A DNA stretch of 64,000 nt from Pelagibaculum spongiae (GTDB taxonomy: Bacteria > Pseudomonadota > Gammaproteobacteria > Enterobacterales > Pelagibaculaceae): assembly GCF_003097315.1 (NCBI RefSeq), contig NZ_QDDL01000008.1:62001-126000 (forward strand), read 5' to 3'. The notes below the pieces were generated by a model. It ran no database searches. It saw nothing but the letters and a program-made list of their open reading frames with translations, and had not been told where the DNA came from. Below are positions 35,354 to 43,845 of this stretch, piece after piece. Position 1 is the stretch's first letter. Every line of letters starts with the position of its first letter. The position numbers and the translations under genes are program-made.

Positions 35354-35524
35354 AAAGTTGACCGGGCATTGGGTGTAGTGCGCAGTTGATTTCAAACAAT
35401 CGGTAATTTTTAGCAAGTAGATGCACTGCTAATAATGATAAAAAAATGTGCAAATGATCGGTTTGCTCTGTCTTCCAAAAACTAGCTGGTTACAATTTGC
35501 TCTGAGACAGAGACGAATCGACTT

Positions 35525-36991
35525 ATGCCCAACCCAAGTATCCGCTTTAAGCTTGCTATTTTCCTCGGGATTTTCTCCCTAATGCTGTGTGCCGGAATTT
35601 ATATCGGTGTCCGAGAAAGCTTTCAACAAGGCTTTATTGGATATTTGAATACCGCCCGGGAGCAACAGTTAGAAGATTACGGCCAAGCACTCACTGAAAT
35701 TTATCCAGATCCTACGCAATGGCCAAGTTTTAGTCTGGCAGATAATTGGCGCTTGGTCAGTCGGCAATTGTGGGTGCGTGTTCGAAGTATTGAAGGGGAG
35801 CGTCGTGAGCAAGGGCGTGAACGTTGGGGGCATAGAAAAAAACGTCAGGTAGGTAAGTTACTGCCGGTACGTTTAATGTTATTTGATGCTGCCGGTCAGT
35901 TAATTGTTGGCCGCCGCCCGCTAGTAGGACAGCCGTTAATTAAAACATCATTGGTTGACAAGGAAGGGCGATTGCTTGGCTGGTTGGCTGAGCCGAGGTT
36001 GCTTCAGGTTGCTAGTGAAGTAGACCGATTATTTATCGAACAGCAAAATCATTTGTTCCGGGTCGTGGCGCTGATTGCGCTAGCCATTAGTTTGTTAATT
36101 TCTTGGCCATTATCAACCTTGTTGGTAAAACCGGTGCAACGAATTTCTGCTGCGATGAGTCGACTTTCCAGCCGCCGTGATTATCAAGCCCGAGTTTCAA
36201 TTACTAGCCGTGATGAATTAGGTCAGCTAGCGGATGACTTCAATCACATGGCAGAAACGCTTGGCGAGTACGATGATAGCCAGCGTCGTTGGGTTGCCGA
36301 TATTGCCCATGAGTTACGCACGCCATTGGCGGTAATGAAAAGTGAAATGGAAGCGTTGCAAGATGGTGTTCGAGATCTAGATTTATCGGCAATTGATTCG
36401 CTTCATCAAGAAGCCAGCCAGTTGGCTCGATTAATTGATGATTTACATCAGCTCAGTAGAGCCGATCAAGGCAGCTTAAGTTATGAACTGGAGCCGCTAG
36501 ATATCGATAGTTTGGTAAGTCAGGTGATGGATCGTTTTGCCGCTTCATTCTCTGAAAAAGGTTTGACGCCAAAAATGGAAATTCTAGGTAAACCACGAAC
36601 CGTTAATGGCGACTATCAGAGACTGGTGCAGTTATTTTCTAACCTGGCTAGTAACTCAATTCGCTATAGCGATAGCCCAGGTCAAGTACAAGTAATCCTC
36701 GATTTTGAACAGTTTAAATCCTCCAAAGAGCTGGAAATCAGCTGGCAGGATTCATCGCCTGGAGTGGGTGATGAACATTTGGAAAAATTGTTTGAGCGAT
36801 TATTCAGAGTCGATCGCAGTCGTAGTCGAGCACTCGGCGGCAGTGGTTTGGGGCTAGCGATTGCTAAAAGTATTGTAAAAGCGCACCGGGGCGATGTTGT
36901 TGCCCAGCACTCGGAGTTAGGTGGTTTGGCGATAAAAATACGCTTGCCATTGAGCGAAGTTAAGCGCGAAAAACGCGAATCTAAACATTAA
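35525..36991 (+). CDS. baeS: Sensor histidine kinase, BaeS-like
   Basis: A 488-residue inner-membrane sensor. One membrane segment at about 8-28, a periplasmic sensor region (30-175, with a basic stretch RREQGRERWGHRKKRQ), a second membrane segment at about 178-196, then HAMP (RDELGQLADDFNHMAETL). The phosphoacceptor is His-262 in DIAHELRTPLAV. The ATP-binding part has QLFSNLASNSIRYS (N box), DSSPGVGDEHL (G1) and GSGLGLAIAKSIV (G2). Adjacent BaeR-type regulator and the overall form point to BaeS, which in E. coli answers envelope damage by indole, tannin or misfolded proteins. The signal here is unknown. Confidence 0.85.
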   Translation: MPNPSIRFKLAIFLGIFSLMLCAGIYIGVRESFQQGFIGYLNTAREQQLEDYGQALTEIYPDPTQWPSFSLADNWRLVSRQLWVRVRSIEGERREQGRERWGHRKKRQVGKLLPVRLMLFDAAGQLIVGRRPLVGQPLIKTSLVDKEGRLLGWLAEPRLLQVASEVDRLFIEQQNHLFRVVALIALAISLLISWPLSTLLVKPVQRISAAMSRLSSRRDYQARVSITSRDELGQLADDFNHMAETLGEYDDSQRRWVADIAHELRTPLAVMKSEMEALQDGVRDLDLSAIDSLHQEASQLARLIDDLHQLSRADQGSLSYELEPLDIDSLVSQVMDRFAASFSEKGLTPKMEILGKPRTVNGDYQRLVQLFSNLASNSIRYSDSPGQVQVILDFEQFKSSKELEISWQDSSPGVGDEHLEKLFERLFRVDRSRSRALGGSGLGLAIAKSIVKAHRGDVVAQHSELGGLAIKIRLPLSEVKREKRESKH

Positions 36992-37006
36992 TAATTGGTG
37001 AATCAC

Positions 37007-37678
37007 ATGGAACCATTAATCTTGATCGTTGAAGATGAGCCAAAACTGGCTGAAGTACTGATTCAATATCTGCAAAAAAATAATTATCGCACCCACTGGA
37101 TTGATGAAGGTTTGAGCGCAGTAGATTGGGTAAAGGAAAATCAGCCAGATTTAGTGCTGTTAGATTTAATGTTGCCGGGTAAAGACGGCATGGAAATTTG
37201 CCGGGAAATTCGTCAGTTTTCTCAGTTGCCGGTGTTAATGACCACTGCAAAAGTTGAAGAAATTGATCGTTTGCTAGGTTTGGAACTAGGCGCAGATGAT
37301 TATATTTGTAAGCCATATAGCCCGCGCGAAGTGATCGCTCGAGTTAAGGCAGTGCTGCGCCGAGTTCATATGTCTCCTGAGCCAGAGCACCAGTTGCAGT
37401 TAGATCCACATCGTTTTCAAGTTAGCTGGCAGGGTGAGTCATTAATCTTGACCACAGTTGAATTTCACTTGATTGAGAAGCTGGCTAAAGAGCCAGGGCG
37501 TATTTTCTCTCGCCAGCAATTAATGGATAGTATTTATAATGACCATCGAGTGGTCAGCGATCGAACTATCGATAGCCATATTAAAAAGTTACGCCGCAAG
37601 CTAGATGCAATTACTGCAGGTAAAGAACTAATTCGTTCGGTATATGGTGCTGGTTATAAAATTGAATACCCAGAGTAA
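37007..37678 (+). CDS. baeR: OmpR-family response regulator, BaeR-like
   Basis: The ATG at 37007 has GGTGA upstream; a GTG 12 bases earlier is possible. The 223-residue protein has a receiver domain with VEDEPKL, phospho-Asp-53 in LLDLMLPG, and Lys in DDYICKPYSPREV. EEIDRLLGLELGADDYICK is almost identical to E. coli BaeR. The C-terminal winged helix includes FHLIEKLAKEPGRIFSRQQL and SDRTIDSHIKKLRRKL, then YGAGYKIE. The gene follows baeS with a 15-base gap. A Spy-like gene, a typical BaeR target in E. coli, lies 1 kb further on. Confidence 0.92.
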   Translation: MEPLILIVEDEPKLAEVLIQYLQKNNYRTHWIDEGLSAVDWVKENQPDLVLLDLMLPGKDGMEICREIRQFSQLPVLMTTAKVEEIDRLLGLELGADDYICKPYSPREVIARVKAVLRRVHMSPEPEHQLQLDPHRFQVSWQGESLILTTVEFHLIEKLAKEPGRIFSRQQLMDSIYNDHRVVSDRTIDSHIKKLRRKLDAITAGKELIRSVYGAGYKIEYPE

Positions 37679-37703
37679 TTAATCAGAAATTCTGACGATA
37701 AAT

Positions 37704-37737
37704 AAAACGGCATGCCATTAGGTGTGTCGTTTTTTTA
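37704..37737. terminator. Intrinsic terminator after baeR
   Basis: The stem AAAACGGCA/TGTCGTTTT (one G-T pair) ends in a run of T. It lies between convergent baeR and rluA. Confidence 0.75.
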
Positions 37738-37792
37738 ACTTAGTTTTAAAATATTTGTTGGTTGTCACTAGATAACCAGAAAGCGTTGGTAC

Positions 37793-38578
37793 TTATACGC
37801 AATAGTGTTCATCGCAATGAAACCGAGCAGGGCAAACAAAGTGCATGGTTTCTCCACTCACTGGGTGATGAAAACTCAATTCACTGGCATGCAGCATTAA
37901 ACGCGGCGCAAGCGCATGTACTTCAGAACTTGCATATAAATCACAGCCTAATATTGAATGGTCAATCGCTTGACTATGTATTCTTAGTTGATGTGTACGA
38001 CCTGTGATCGGCTCGAATTCGACCAGAGTAGAATCAGGATTACTAAAGCGCTTTATCACTTGATAACGACTTTGTGCTGGCTTTGGGCTGGGCGCTTTCT
38101 TTTGGTACTTTTGATTGCCGATGTTCTGCTGCTGAACACTATCGAGCGCTGCTAGATTATTATCTCCTTCGACAAATACCTTATGCCGTGGAAACTCATC
38201 TTTAATAATCGGTAGGTCAATCACTCCTGCATCAAGCTCAAGTTGCCCAGCTAACATTGCGATATAACGCTTACTTACTTCACGATGGCTGAACTGATGG
38301 CATAGTTGTTTGTTGGCCGGTTTATTTAATGCCAATAACATAATACCCGATGTACCTAAATCTAAACGGTGAATCATGGTGCAGGTTGGAAATAGCTGGC
38401 GTAGTCGATAGTGCACAGAGTCTAGATTTTTAGGGTTTTTGCCGGATAGGCTTAATAAACCACTCGGTTTATTGATGACTAAAATATCGTCATCTTGATA
38501 CAAAACTTCAATTTCAGCCTTACATTCAGGTGCGACAAAATCATCAGCATTAATTTTTTTTAGTGCATCGGTCGGCAT
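37793..38578 (-). CDS. rluA: RluA-family RNA pseudouridine synthase
   Basis: A 261-residue enzyme that converts uridine to pseudouridine in 23S rRNA and/or tRNA. The catalytic motif HRLDLGTSG holds Asp-73. INKPSGLLS (35-43), EFEPITGRTHQLRIHS and HSILGCDLYAS complete the RluA pattern. There is no S4 domain, which fits RluA rather than RluC or RluD. An insertion of about 30 polar residues (around 145-175, rich in Gln, Lys and Pro) sits between the catalytic motif and the GRTHQLR motif, where E. coli RluA has a short loop. The gene is convergent with baeR and divergent from the Spy-like gene. Confidence 0.85.
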   Translation of the reverse strand: MPTDALKKINADDFVAPECKAEIEVLYQDDDILVINKPSGLLSLSGKNPKNLDSVHYRLRQLFPTCTMIHRLDLGTSGIMLLALNKPANKQLCHQFSHREVSKRYIAMLAGQLELDAGVIDLPIIKDEFPRHKVFVEGDNNLAALDSVQQQNIGNQKYQKKAPSPKPAQSRYQVIKRFSNPDSTLVEFEPITGRTHQLRIHSQAIDHSILGCDLYASSEVHALAPRLMLHASELSFHHPVSGETMHFVCPARFHCDEHYCV

Positions 38579-38721
38579 TTTAAGATGGTTTCCTAATGAA
38601 TGTAGTTAATTGTTGATTAAATATTTGTTATATTCATCTTTGCTACTTAATTGCTGCCAATTAGTGTTGGATTATTAGGTTGTCGGAGCAAGATTTAGCT
38701 AATAAGCGTGAGGGTAGGAAA

Positions 38722-39129
38722 ATGAGAAAAGCAATGATGGCAGTTATTGCTAGTGCAATGATCGGTGTAGCAGCAATGAGCGGCACTGCAATGGCCCAAG
38801 GTTTTGGTGGTGGTCATCATAATGGCACACCAGATTTTGAAAAAATGGCCAGTTGGATGAATGTTGCACCAGAGAATCGTGCAGCTTTCATTGAAGTAAT
38901 GCAATCTCAGCACGATAAACGTGTGGTGTTAAGAAGGTCAAATCGCGATGAGATGCAGCAGCTAAGAAGTGAAACGGCATCTAAGCTACAAGGTTTGATT
39001 ACTGCAGAGCAATTAGAGCAATTTAAAAGCATCAAGCCTGGTCAAGGAAAGCGCGGACACTCTGGCAGGCACTCAGGTGGGCATGGTATGAAAGCCGGCT
39101 ATAAAGGCTGCCAGCAAAACAGTATTTGA
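38722..39129 (+). CDS. Spy/CpxP-like periplasmic protein
   Basis: The ATG at 38722 (MRKAMMAVIASAMIGVAAMS) gives 135 residues with a signal peptide ending near AMAQ. The frame runs upstream to 38680 but those residues are charged and would disrupt the signal. The mature part is short and helical: a Gly/His-rich start, then APENRAAFIEVMQSQHDKR, a basic stretch and LITAEQLEQFKSI, which matches the LTxxQ motif of Spy and CpxP chaperones. The C-terminus is rich in Gly, His and Lys and may bind metal. Spy is a BaeR/CpxR target in E. coli, and BaeSR-like genes are close by. I infer an envelope-stress chaperone; direct BaeR control is not shown. Confidence 0.7.
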   Translation: MRKAMMAVIASAMIGVAAMSGTAMAQGFGGGHHNGTPDFEKMASWMNVAPENRAAFIEVMQSQHDKRVVLRRSNRDEMQQLRSETASKLQGLITAEQLEQFKSIKPGQGKRGHSGRHSGGHGMKAGYKGCQQNSI

Positions 39130-39157
39130 TTTCCTGTTTGAATGCGATCTTCAGGAT

Positions 39158-39190
39158 AAAAAAATCCCCGATTAATTCGGGGATTTTTTT
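39158..39190. terminator. Bidirectional terminator overlapping the VCBS gene stop
   Basis: AAAAATCCCCGA and TCGGGGATTTTT form a strong stem with A- and T-runs on both sides. The TTA in the loop (39172-39174) is the stop of the VCBS gene, so its last codons lie in the hairpin. Confidence 0.85.
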
Positions 39191-41469
39191 GTTCGAAGTC
39201 TGATGATGATCAGCAGGCTTGTCAGAAAAGTTAAGAATATTGCCACGCGAGAAATTGAGCCTCCACCACTTGATGCCGCTAGTGATTCTTCGGTAGTGAG
39301 TGGAGTTGGCGCAATTAAAGGTTCTGTGATCAACGCCGTTTTGATCATTCCGTCAGTTTGAAGAATTAATATGTCGGGGGTTAAATCATTAGTGAGTCGC
39401 CCAACCAACAATTGGCTACTAGTTAATGATACCAAACCCAAGTTGGGATTTTGATAAGTACCCCGATGATTTTTTAATAAAAGCACTGCACCGTTAGATG
39501 TATGAATGAGCAATTCGTTGTCTTGGTCGTTATCCATGTCGACCGCTAAAGCATTATGCACATCTGGTATTAATAGAGAATCTTGTAGTGTTAAAGATGA
39601 GTCATTATTTTTTAATAGTTTAATGTTGCTATTTCTTTCGATGTTTTTTCTTTCGATTAATAAATCGATGATGTGAAAGTCTTGATCTTGAGTGTTTTTC
39701 TCAGATCGAGCAATTAAGATAACATCGTCGAAGCTATTTTTATCGACATCATCGATTAATAAAGTTTGAAAGAAACTATTTTCATTAGAAAGTAAATCTG
39801 AAATGTCTAGCGAATTTGCGTTGCCATTACCAGGATTATTGAACAGTTGAATGTTGCCACTTAGGTTGTCAGCAATCAGTTCATTGAACAGCGTATTATT
39901 CAACTGCCCAGTCGCTAGGCTAACTCCTGAGATGTTGGATCCGAACCAGTCATCATTTGCTGGCGTTTTGAGTAGGCCATCATTATTTTTATAGCGAGCA
40001 TAAAATGCATCGCCAGTAACATAAAGCTCGCCATTTGGATTGTTGTTTAAATCGACGATGATTGCTGAAGTTACATGGGCTTGGTTGCGACTCCATTGAT
40101 GTTTGGCTGTTTGTAAAACGAGCCTTGTTCCTTGTTGTTCGTATTGTTGAAATTCACCGTAACGCCCAAGCAACACAACGTCTGGGTTGCTATCACCGTC
40201 AAGATCACCTTTTACAATGACTTGTGCGTCAATTGGAGCAAACAAAAAGTTACTGGCCGTAAATCCACCGTTGCCATTATTCAAGTACCAACGAGGTTTT
40301 CCGAAGCTGGCAGGTGCAACTAAAAGATCGTCCAAGTTGTCGTTGTTAATATCTAATAGCAAAGCTGGGCCCGGAATAAAACTGGTTTGAACGTTACCAG
40401 ATGGGCTAACAATTTGATCAACTACAGGTAATGACTGTTCACTAATGTTGTCGAAGTGGCGGATTTCATCGTTTGCAATTGGCAAACTAGCACGGCTGAT
40501 AATAATGCCTTTAGCCCCGGTAGTGAGCGGAACATCGATTTGTAAGCTTGTGTCATGAGGAACGGTAACTTCGCAGGTTAAAATTTTTCCGGTAAAATTG
40601 ACCGCGTTAGTCATATCACAAGTTTCGGGTAATTCATCTAAAGAAAAATCACCTTCTAATTCAATTGTTAACTGGCCGTTGTAATTGCTTTCAACGAAAG
40701 GATTGTTCTGGGAAAGGTAATATTTAAATGTTTGTTCTTGAGAAGGCAGGCTAATCGCTGGGATTGTTTGTGATATGGCGGTGTCGGATATTCGACCGCC
40801 ATAAACATTGATTAAAGTGGTCGCTATGTTGGGTGCAGTGTCTCCCTGCGTAGTGACTAAGCTGAAAGTTTTTTCTATGCCTCTGGCATTAGCCACTAGG
40901 GTTAAATTGTGTGGATCATAATAAGTATTTAAACTGATATCGCGAATGACACCAGCGTTTTGATGACTACCTGAGACTGATATTATCTCACTGTTATCTG
41001 GATCATTTACCAACGGTACCCAGTTTCTGGAAAAGTTTGCGTTGAAAAGATGCTCTTCTAGAGGCACCGTGACTTCGGCTCTTTGGTTGACGGGTTGAAC
41101 ATGAACCAAGTAGAAGCTCTGATCTGAATTTCCTTCTGCATCTTCAGCTTGAAAATCAAAAGAATAGCTTTCTGAATAATCTGGAGCCGGCTGGAAAACC
41201 ACCTTGCCATCAACTACTTCAATCTGATAGCCAATATTGCCTTGATGTGAGGTAGGGTAAGGGGTGAATACTCTTTGAGAATAGGTACCAGCTCTAGGTT
41301 GCTGGCTGATGCTCAATGTACTAGGTAATGCACCGCTTGCATTATGCAGCACGTCAATAACAACAGGCGTATTTTCGTATGCTTCGATCGCTTGCGGATA
41401 AAGTTCGATTGAGTACGATGCAGGAGAAAATAATACTAGTAGAAAGTACGCAAGGTATTCTTTTTTCAT
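39172..41469 (-). CDS. VCBS/FG-GAP repeat surface protein with GlyGly-CTERM-like tail
   Basis: The preferred start is ATG 41469 (MKKEYLAYFLLVLFSPASYS, signal peptide), giving 765 residues; ATG 41484 is possible. An N-terminal cadherin-like segment (IGYQIEVVDGKVVFQPAPDY) is followed by FG-GAP/VCBS propeller repeats marked by LDINNDNLDDLLVAP, GDLDGDSNPDVVLLG, DDVDKNSFDDVILIA and DMDNDQDNELLIH, with Ca-binding DxDxDxxxD character. The C-terminus has SSGGGS, a 19-residue hydrophobic stretch, then RLRTKK. That is the three-part pattern of GlyGly-CTERM signals, which rhombosortase cleaves after export and which usually go with type II secretion. I infer a secreted or surface-anchored protein. Both start codons sit in or beside a 13-bp inverted repeat. 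Confidence 0.75.
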   Translation of the reverse strand: MKKEYLAYFLLVLFSPASYSIELYPQAIEAYENTPVVIDVLHNASGALPSTLSISQQPRAGTYSQRVFTPYPTSHQGNIGYQIEVVDGKVVFQPAPDYSESYSFDFQAEDAEGNSDQSFYLVHVQPVNQRAEVTVPLEEHLFNANFSRNWVPLVNDPDNSEIISVSGSHQNAGVIRDISLNTYYDPHNLTLVANARGIEKTFSLVTTQGDTAPNIATTLINVYGGRISDTAISQTIPAISLPSQEQTFKYYLSQNNPFVESNYNGQLTIELEGDFSLDELPETCDMTNAVNFTGKILTCEVTVPHDTSLQIDVPLTTGAKGIIISRASLPIANDEIRHFDNISEQSLPVVDQIVSPSGNVQTSFIPGPALLLDINNDNLDDLLVAPASFGKPRWYLNNGNGGFTASNFLFAPIDAQVIVKGDLDGDSNPDVVLLGRYGEFQQYEQQGTRLVLQTAKHQWSRNQAHVTSAIIVDLNNNPNGELYVTGDAFYARYKNNDGLLKTPANDDWFGSNISGVSLATGQLNNTLFNELIADNLSGNIQLFNNPGNGNANSLDISDLLSNENSFFQTLLIDDVDKNSFDDVILIARSEKNTQDQDFHIIDLLIERKNIERNSNIKLLKNNDSSLTLQDSLLIPDVHNALAVDMDNDQDNELLIHTSNGAVLLLKNHRGTYQNPNLGLVSLTSSQLLVGRLTNDLTPDILILQTDGMIKTALITEPLIAPTPLTTEESLAASSGGGSISRVAIFLTFLTSLLIIIRLRTKKSPN

Positions 41470-41506
41470 AATTTTGATAGCCATTTTCAGAAACTATCAA
41501 AATTAT
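41468..41506 (-). promoter_or_regulatory. 13-bp perfect inverted repeat over the VCBS gene start
   Basis: ATAATTTTGATAG (41468-41480) pairs perfectly with CTATCAAAATTAT (41494-41506). In the mRNA the loop holds ATG 41484, and the 3' arm ends with the first two bases of ATG 41469, so the ribosome landing zone would be double-stranded. It could also be a protein operator. Confidence 0.6.
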
Positions 41507-41546
41507 AGATGGGGTTTTGCTATAGGTTGTTAGTTTATGGGATACA

Positions 41547-41567
41547 GCCTTCAAGTGAAAAGAAGGC
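41547..41567 (-). terminator. Possible weak terminator of the nadV gene
   Basis: GCCTTC/GAAGGC stem with a nine-base loop, 10 bases after the nadV stop; no T-run follows. Confidence 0.35.
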
Positions 41568-41576
41568 CATTTTGCA

Positions 41577-42953
41577 CTATTTACTAGCGGCTCTCTTACG
41601 AACATCAGAAAAAGTTATTTGATTGAATAGCTTACCGTTGTGGTAAACGGTCCTCAGCTGGTTGTCAGCAAGCACACTTTGGTCTTCGCGAACCGTGGTA
41701 TAAACGCCATCTTTTAAAATCAGTGCTAATCGACCGGCTTTGGATTTTTTACCTGGGTCAGTAATTGGATCTTTAAAAATGTCTCGCCAGCCATTTTGAT
41801 CTTCAATGGCAGAAGCTTTCATAGCAAAACGCTGGGTATCTCGGTTTACTTTTTGCAGTAATTCGGCACCCATACCAAACGTTAGGTTGGCGGCGCTTAA
41901 ACCACGTTGTTTCATTGACTCTAAAATGCAGCGAATCGTTTCAGGTGAAACACCATCGCCTTGGATTAGGCGAATAAACTTAGGTAGTAATTTATAGCCT
42001 TTGCTATTAGTGGTGTAACCGAAGATATCCATCAGCTTTTCCACTGCTTCAGGCACCAAAGACACTGGGTTGCCAGAATCTGGGCGAACCACCAGTGTAC
42101 CGCCGCTGTTGATAACTTGTTCTTTTAACGATTTGCCCCAGATGTTATCAATCGCATTCCACAAGTCGTAGGAATCACTGACCACGGCAACCAGTTTTCC
42201 TTCGCCACCAAATTGCTTGAGCATATTGGCATAGGCATCTTGTTCGCCTTCGCGGCCCCAACTGGTAATGGTGCTGTGTTCGGCAGCCGGAATCGAAAAC
42301 CCAGCCATTGGCTCGTCATAGTAACGGCGAGCAGCCATGACACCGGATAAATTATCGCTGCCCATAAAGCTCACTAGATGGGCGATGCCACCTAAAGCAG
42401 ATGCTTCTTCAGAGCTAGCACCGCGGGCACCAAAATCATGCAGTTTGAACGCCAGATCGTCACTGTTTTCGGCGGTTGACTGTAAATAGCTGTCAATGGT
42501 GTCTTTGCAGTAATGAGAAATGGTTGCAACGGTGGTGGGATACCACACCGCGCGGATCAAAGCGGTTTCGATATAGCTGGTGAGCCAGGCGCTATCAGGG
42601 TCGGTATTAATTACCTGAACCAGCACATTACTGACAGGTACCAGTTCGCCTTCTGCTACTGCTTGAATTTCAAGCGGTAAGTAACCCTGATGCTGATCAA
42701 TGATTCGCTGCCAGCCTGCCGTATTGAACGGGACACCATGCAGCTGACAAACTTCTACTGCTTCATCCAAGTCTTGTTGAGTGACTGGCTTGCTTAGATA
42801 TTGTTTTAAAAACATCTGCAAACCGAAAAACAGCGTAGCTGGGTACTTACCGCCTCTGGACTCTATATAGCTGGAAATTCTACCAATCCCATGTGGGTAT
42901 TGCAGGTAGTGAGAAGTTTTGTAGGAGTCTGTATTCAGTATCAGATTATGCAT
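41577..42953 (-). CDS. nadV: Nicotinamide phosphoribosyltransferase
   Basis: The ATG at 42953 (MHNLILNTDSYKTSHY) gives 458 residues, the family's normal beginning. The frame extends to a TTG at 42986 without family support. The protein has YIESRGG, FHDFGARG-like KLHDFGARGASS, the FMGSDNLSG region, the phosphorylated-His loop PAAEHSTITSWG, SDSYDLWNA, VVRPDSGNP (PRPP binding) and LIQGDGV. It joins nicotinamide and PRPP to give NMN, the salvage step to NAD+. An NMN adenylyltransferase must be elsewhere, since none is adjacent. No prs or NrtR-type regulator gene is next to it. The gene stands alone. Confidence 0.93.
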   Translation of the reverse strand: MHNLILNTDSYKTSHYLQYPHGIGRISSYIESRGGKYPATLFFGLQMFLKQYLSKPVTQQDLDEAVEVCQLHGVPFNTAGWQRIIDQHQGYLPLEIQAVAEGELVPVSNVLVQVINTDPDSAWLTSYIETALIRAVWYPTTVATISHYCKDTIDSYLQSTAENSDDLAFKLHDFGARGASSEEASALGGIAHLVSFMGSDNLSGVMAARRYYDEPMAGFSIPAAEHSTITSWGREGEQDAYANMLKQFGGEGKLVAVVSDSYDLWNAIDNIWGKSLKEQVINSGGTLVVRPDSGNPVSLVPEAVEKLMDIFGYTTNSKGYKLLPKFIRLIQGDGVSPETIRCILESMKQRGLSAANLTFGMGAELLQKVNRDTQRFAMKASAIEDQNGWRDIFKDPITDPGKKSKAGRLALILKDGVYTTVREDQSVLADNQLRTVYHNGKLFNQITFSDVRKRAASK

Positions 42954-43303
42954 TTTGGCTCTGCTGAGGCTACTGCTCGATGGCAATAGTTAGCTAACAG
43001 TTATCTGGCGTATCACGAAAAATAAGGGGGTGGATGGTCTACCTATGCGGTGACAGAGTCAAATCTGCCAGATGAGCCAGATCAACGGAATCAGCATTCC
43101 CCTTGAGTGCGCAAAGTTTGCAAAACCTTGTTAGTGTAAATCTTGGCGCAAAGCTCGATGGGATAGTCTGTGTAGCGAGACGTGATAGCTAAAAGAAGCA
43201 ATCAAAAATAAGCTTTAGCAAGTGACTGAATTATTGAGTTAGACAAAGAAAAAGGAGCCTGGCAGGGCTCCTTTTTAATTCGATCTGGCAAGGGACTAAT
43301 CGA
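42954..43303. promoter_or_regulatory. Upstream region of nadV and cytochrome c 3' flank
   Basis: This 350-base gap holds the cytochrome c terminator at its right end and must hold the nadV promoter. No convincing -35/-10 pair or operator was found. Confidence 0.3.
43249..43276 (-). terminator. Intrinsic terminator of the cytochrome c gene
   Basis: AAAAAGGAGCC/GGGCTCCTTTTT stem with a six-base loop and T-run on the minus strand, 28 bases past the stop. Confidence 0.85.
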
Positions 43304-43612
43304 TTACTTTAATCCACTGTAATAAGCAGCCAAATTTTTGATATCTGCATCGCTTAACGGTGCTGCCATGCCGTACATAGTTGCAGACTGCCCGCCTTTT
43401 CTAGATTTGTTTTTGTATGCTTTCAGTGAAGATTCAATATATGCCGCCTTCTGACCAGCCAAATTTGGGTAGGTCGGGATAGCTGAAATACCTGCAGCGC
43501 CGTGGCATGCAGCACAAATGCCTGCTTTTGCTTTACCTGCAGCAGCATCACCGGCAGCGTTTGCAATAAAAGGGGTCAAGGCCAGTGCAAGAATCATCGC
43601 AGCTTTTTTCAT
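43304..43612 (-). CDS. Small class I cytochrome c (c553/c5-like)
   Basis: The ATG at 43612 has GGAG about seven bases upstream and gives 102 residues, with a signal peptide ending ANA (about 19). The upstream 30 residues of the longer frame are ignored. Heme binding is by Cys-33, Cys-36 and His-37 in GICAACHG, with the distal Met in [11 protein letters not shown] (79 or 82). [19 protein letters not shown] is typical of monohaem cytochromes c553 and of the halves of cytochrome c4. It is a periplasmic electron carrier, perhaps to a terminal oxidase. The gene stands alone. Confidence 0.9.
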   Translation of the reverse strand: MKKAAMILALALTPFIANAAGDAAAGKAKAGICAACHGAAGISAIPTYPNLAGQKAAYIESSLKAYKNKSRKGGQSATMYGMAAPLSDADIKNLAAYYSGLK

Positions 43613-43845
43613 TCTAAAGTCTCCAATCACGGAACAAAATTCATTAATGCCGAACAGTTTAGCAATCACTATGCCAACTGCGAAGCTTATTCTAGCAAAC
43701 ACTTGTCCAGCTTAATGCAATGAAGTGTTCAGTGCCAGTTGAACAGTTTGACTAGTAGCTGCTTAAGTCGTTAAGCATTAATGTTGAAAAGGCGAGCAAC
43801 TATTGACCGATTGCTCACCACCTAATGATATTAGTTTGAATAAAA

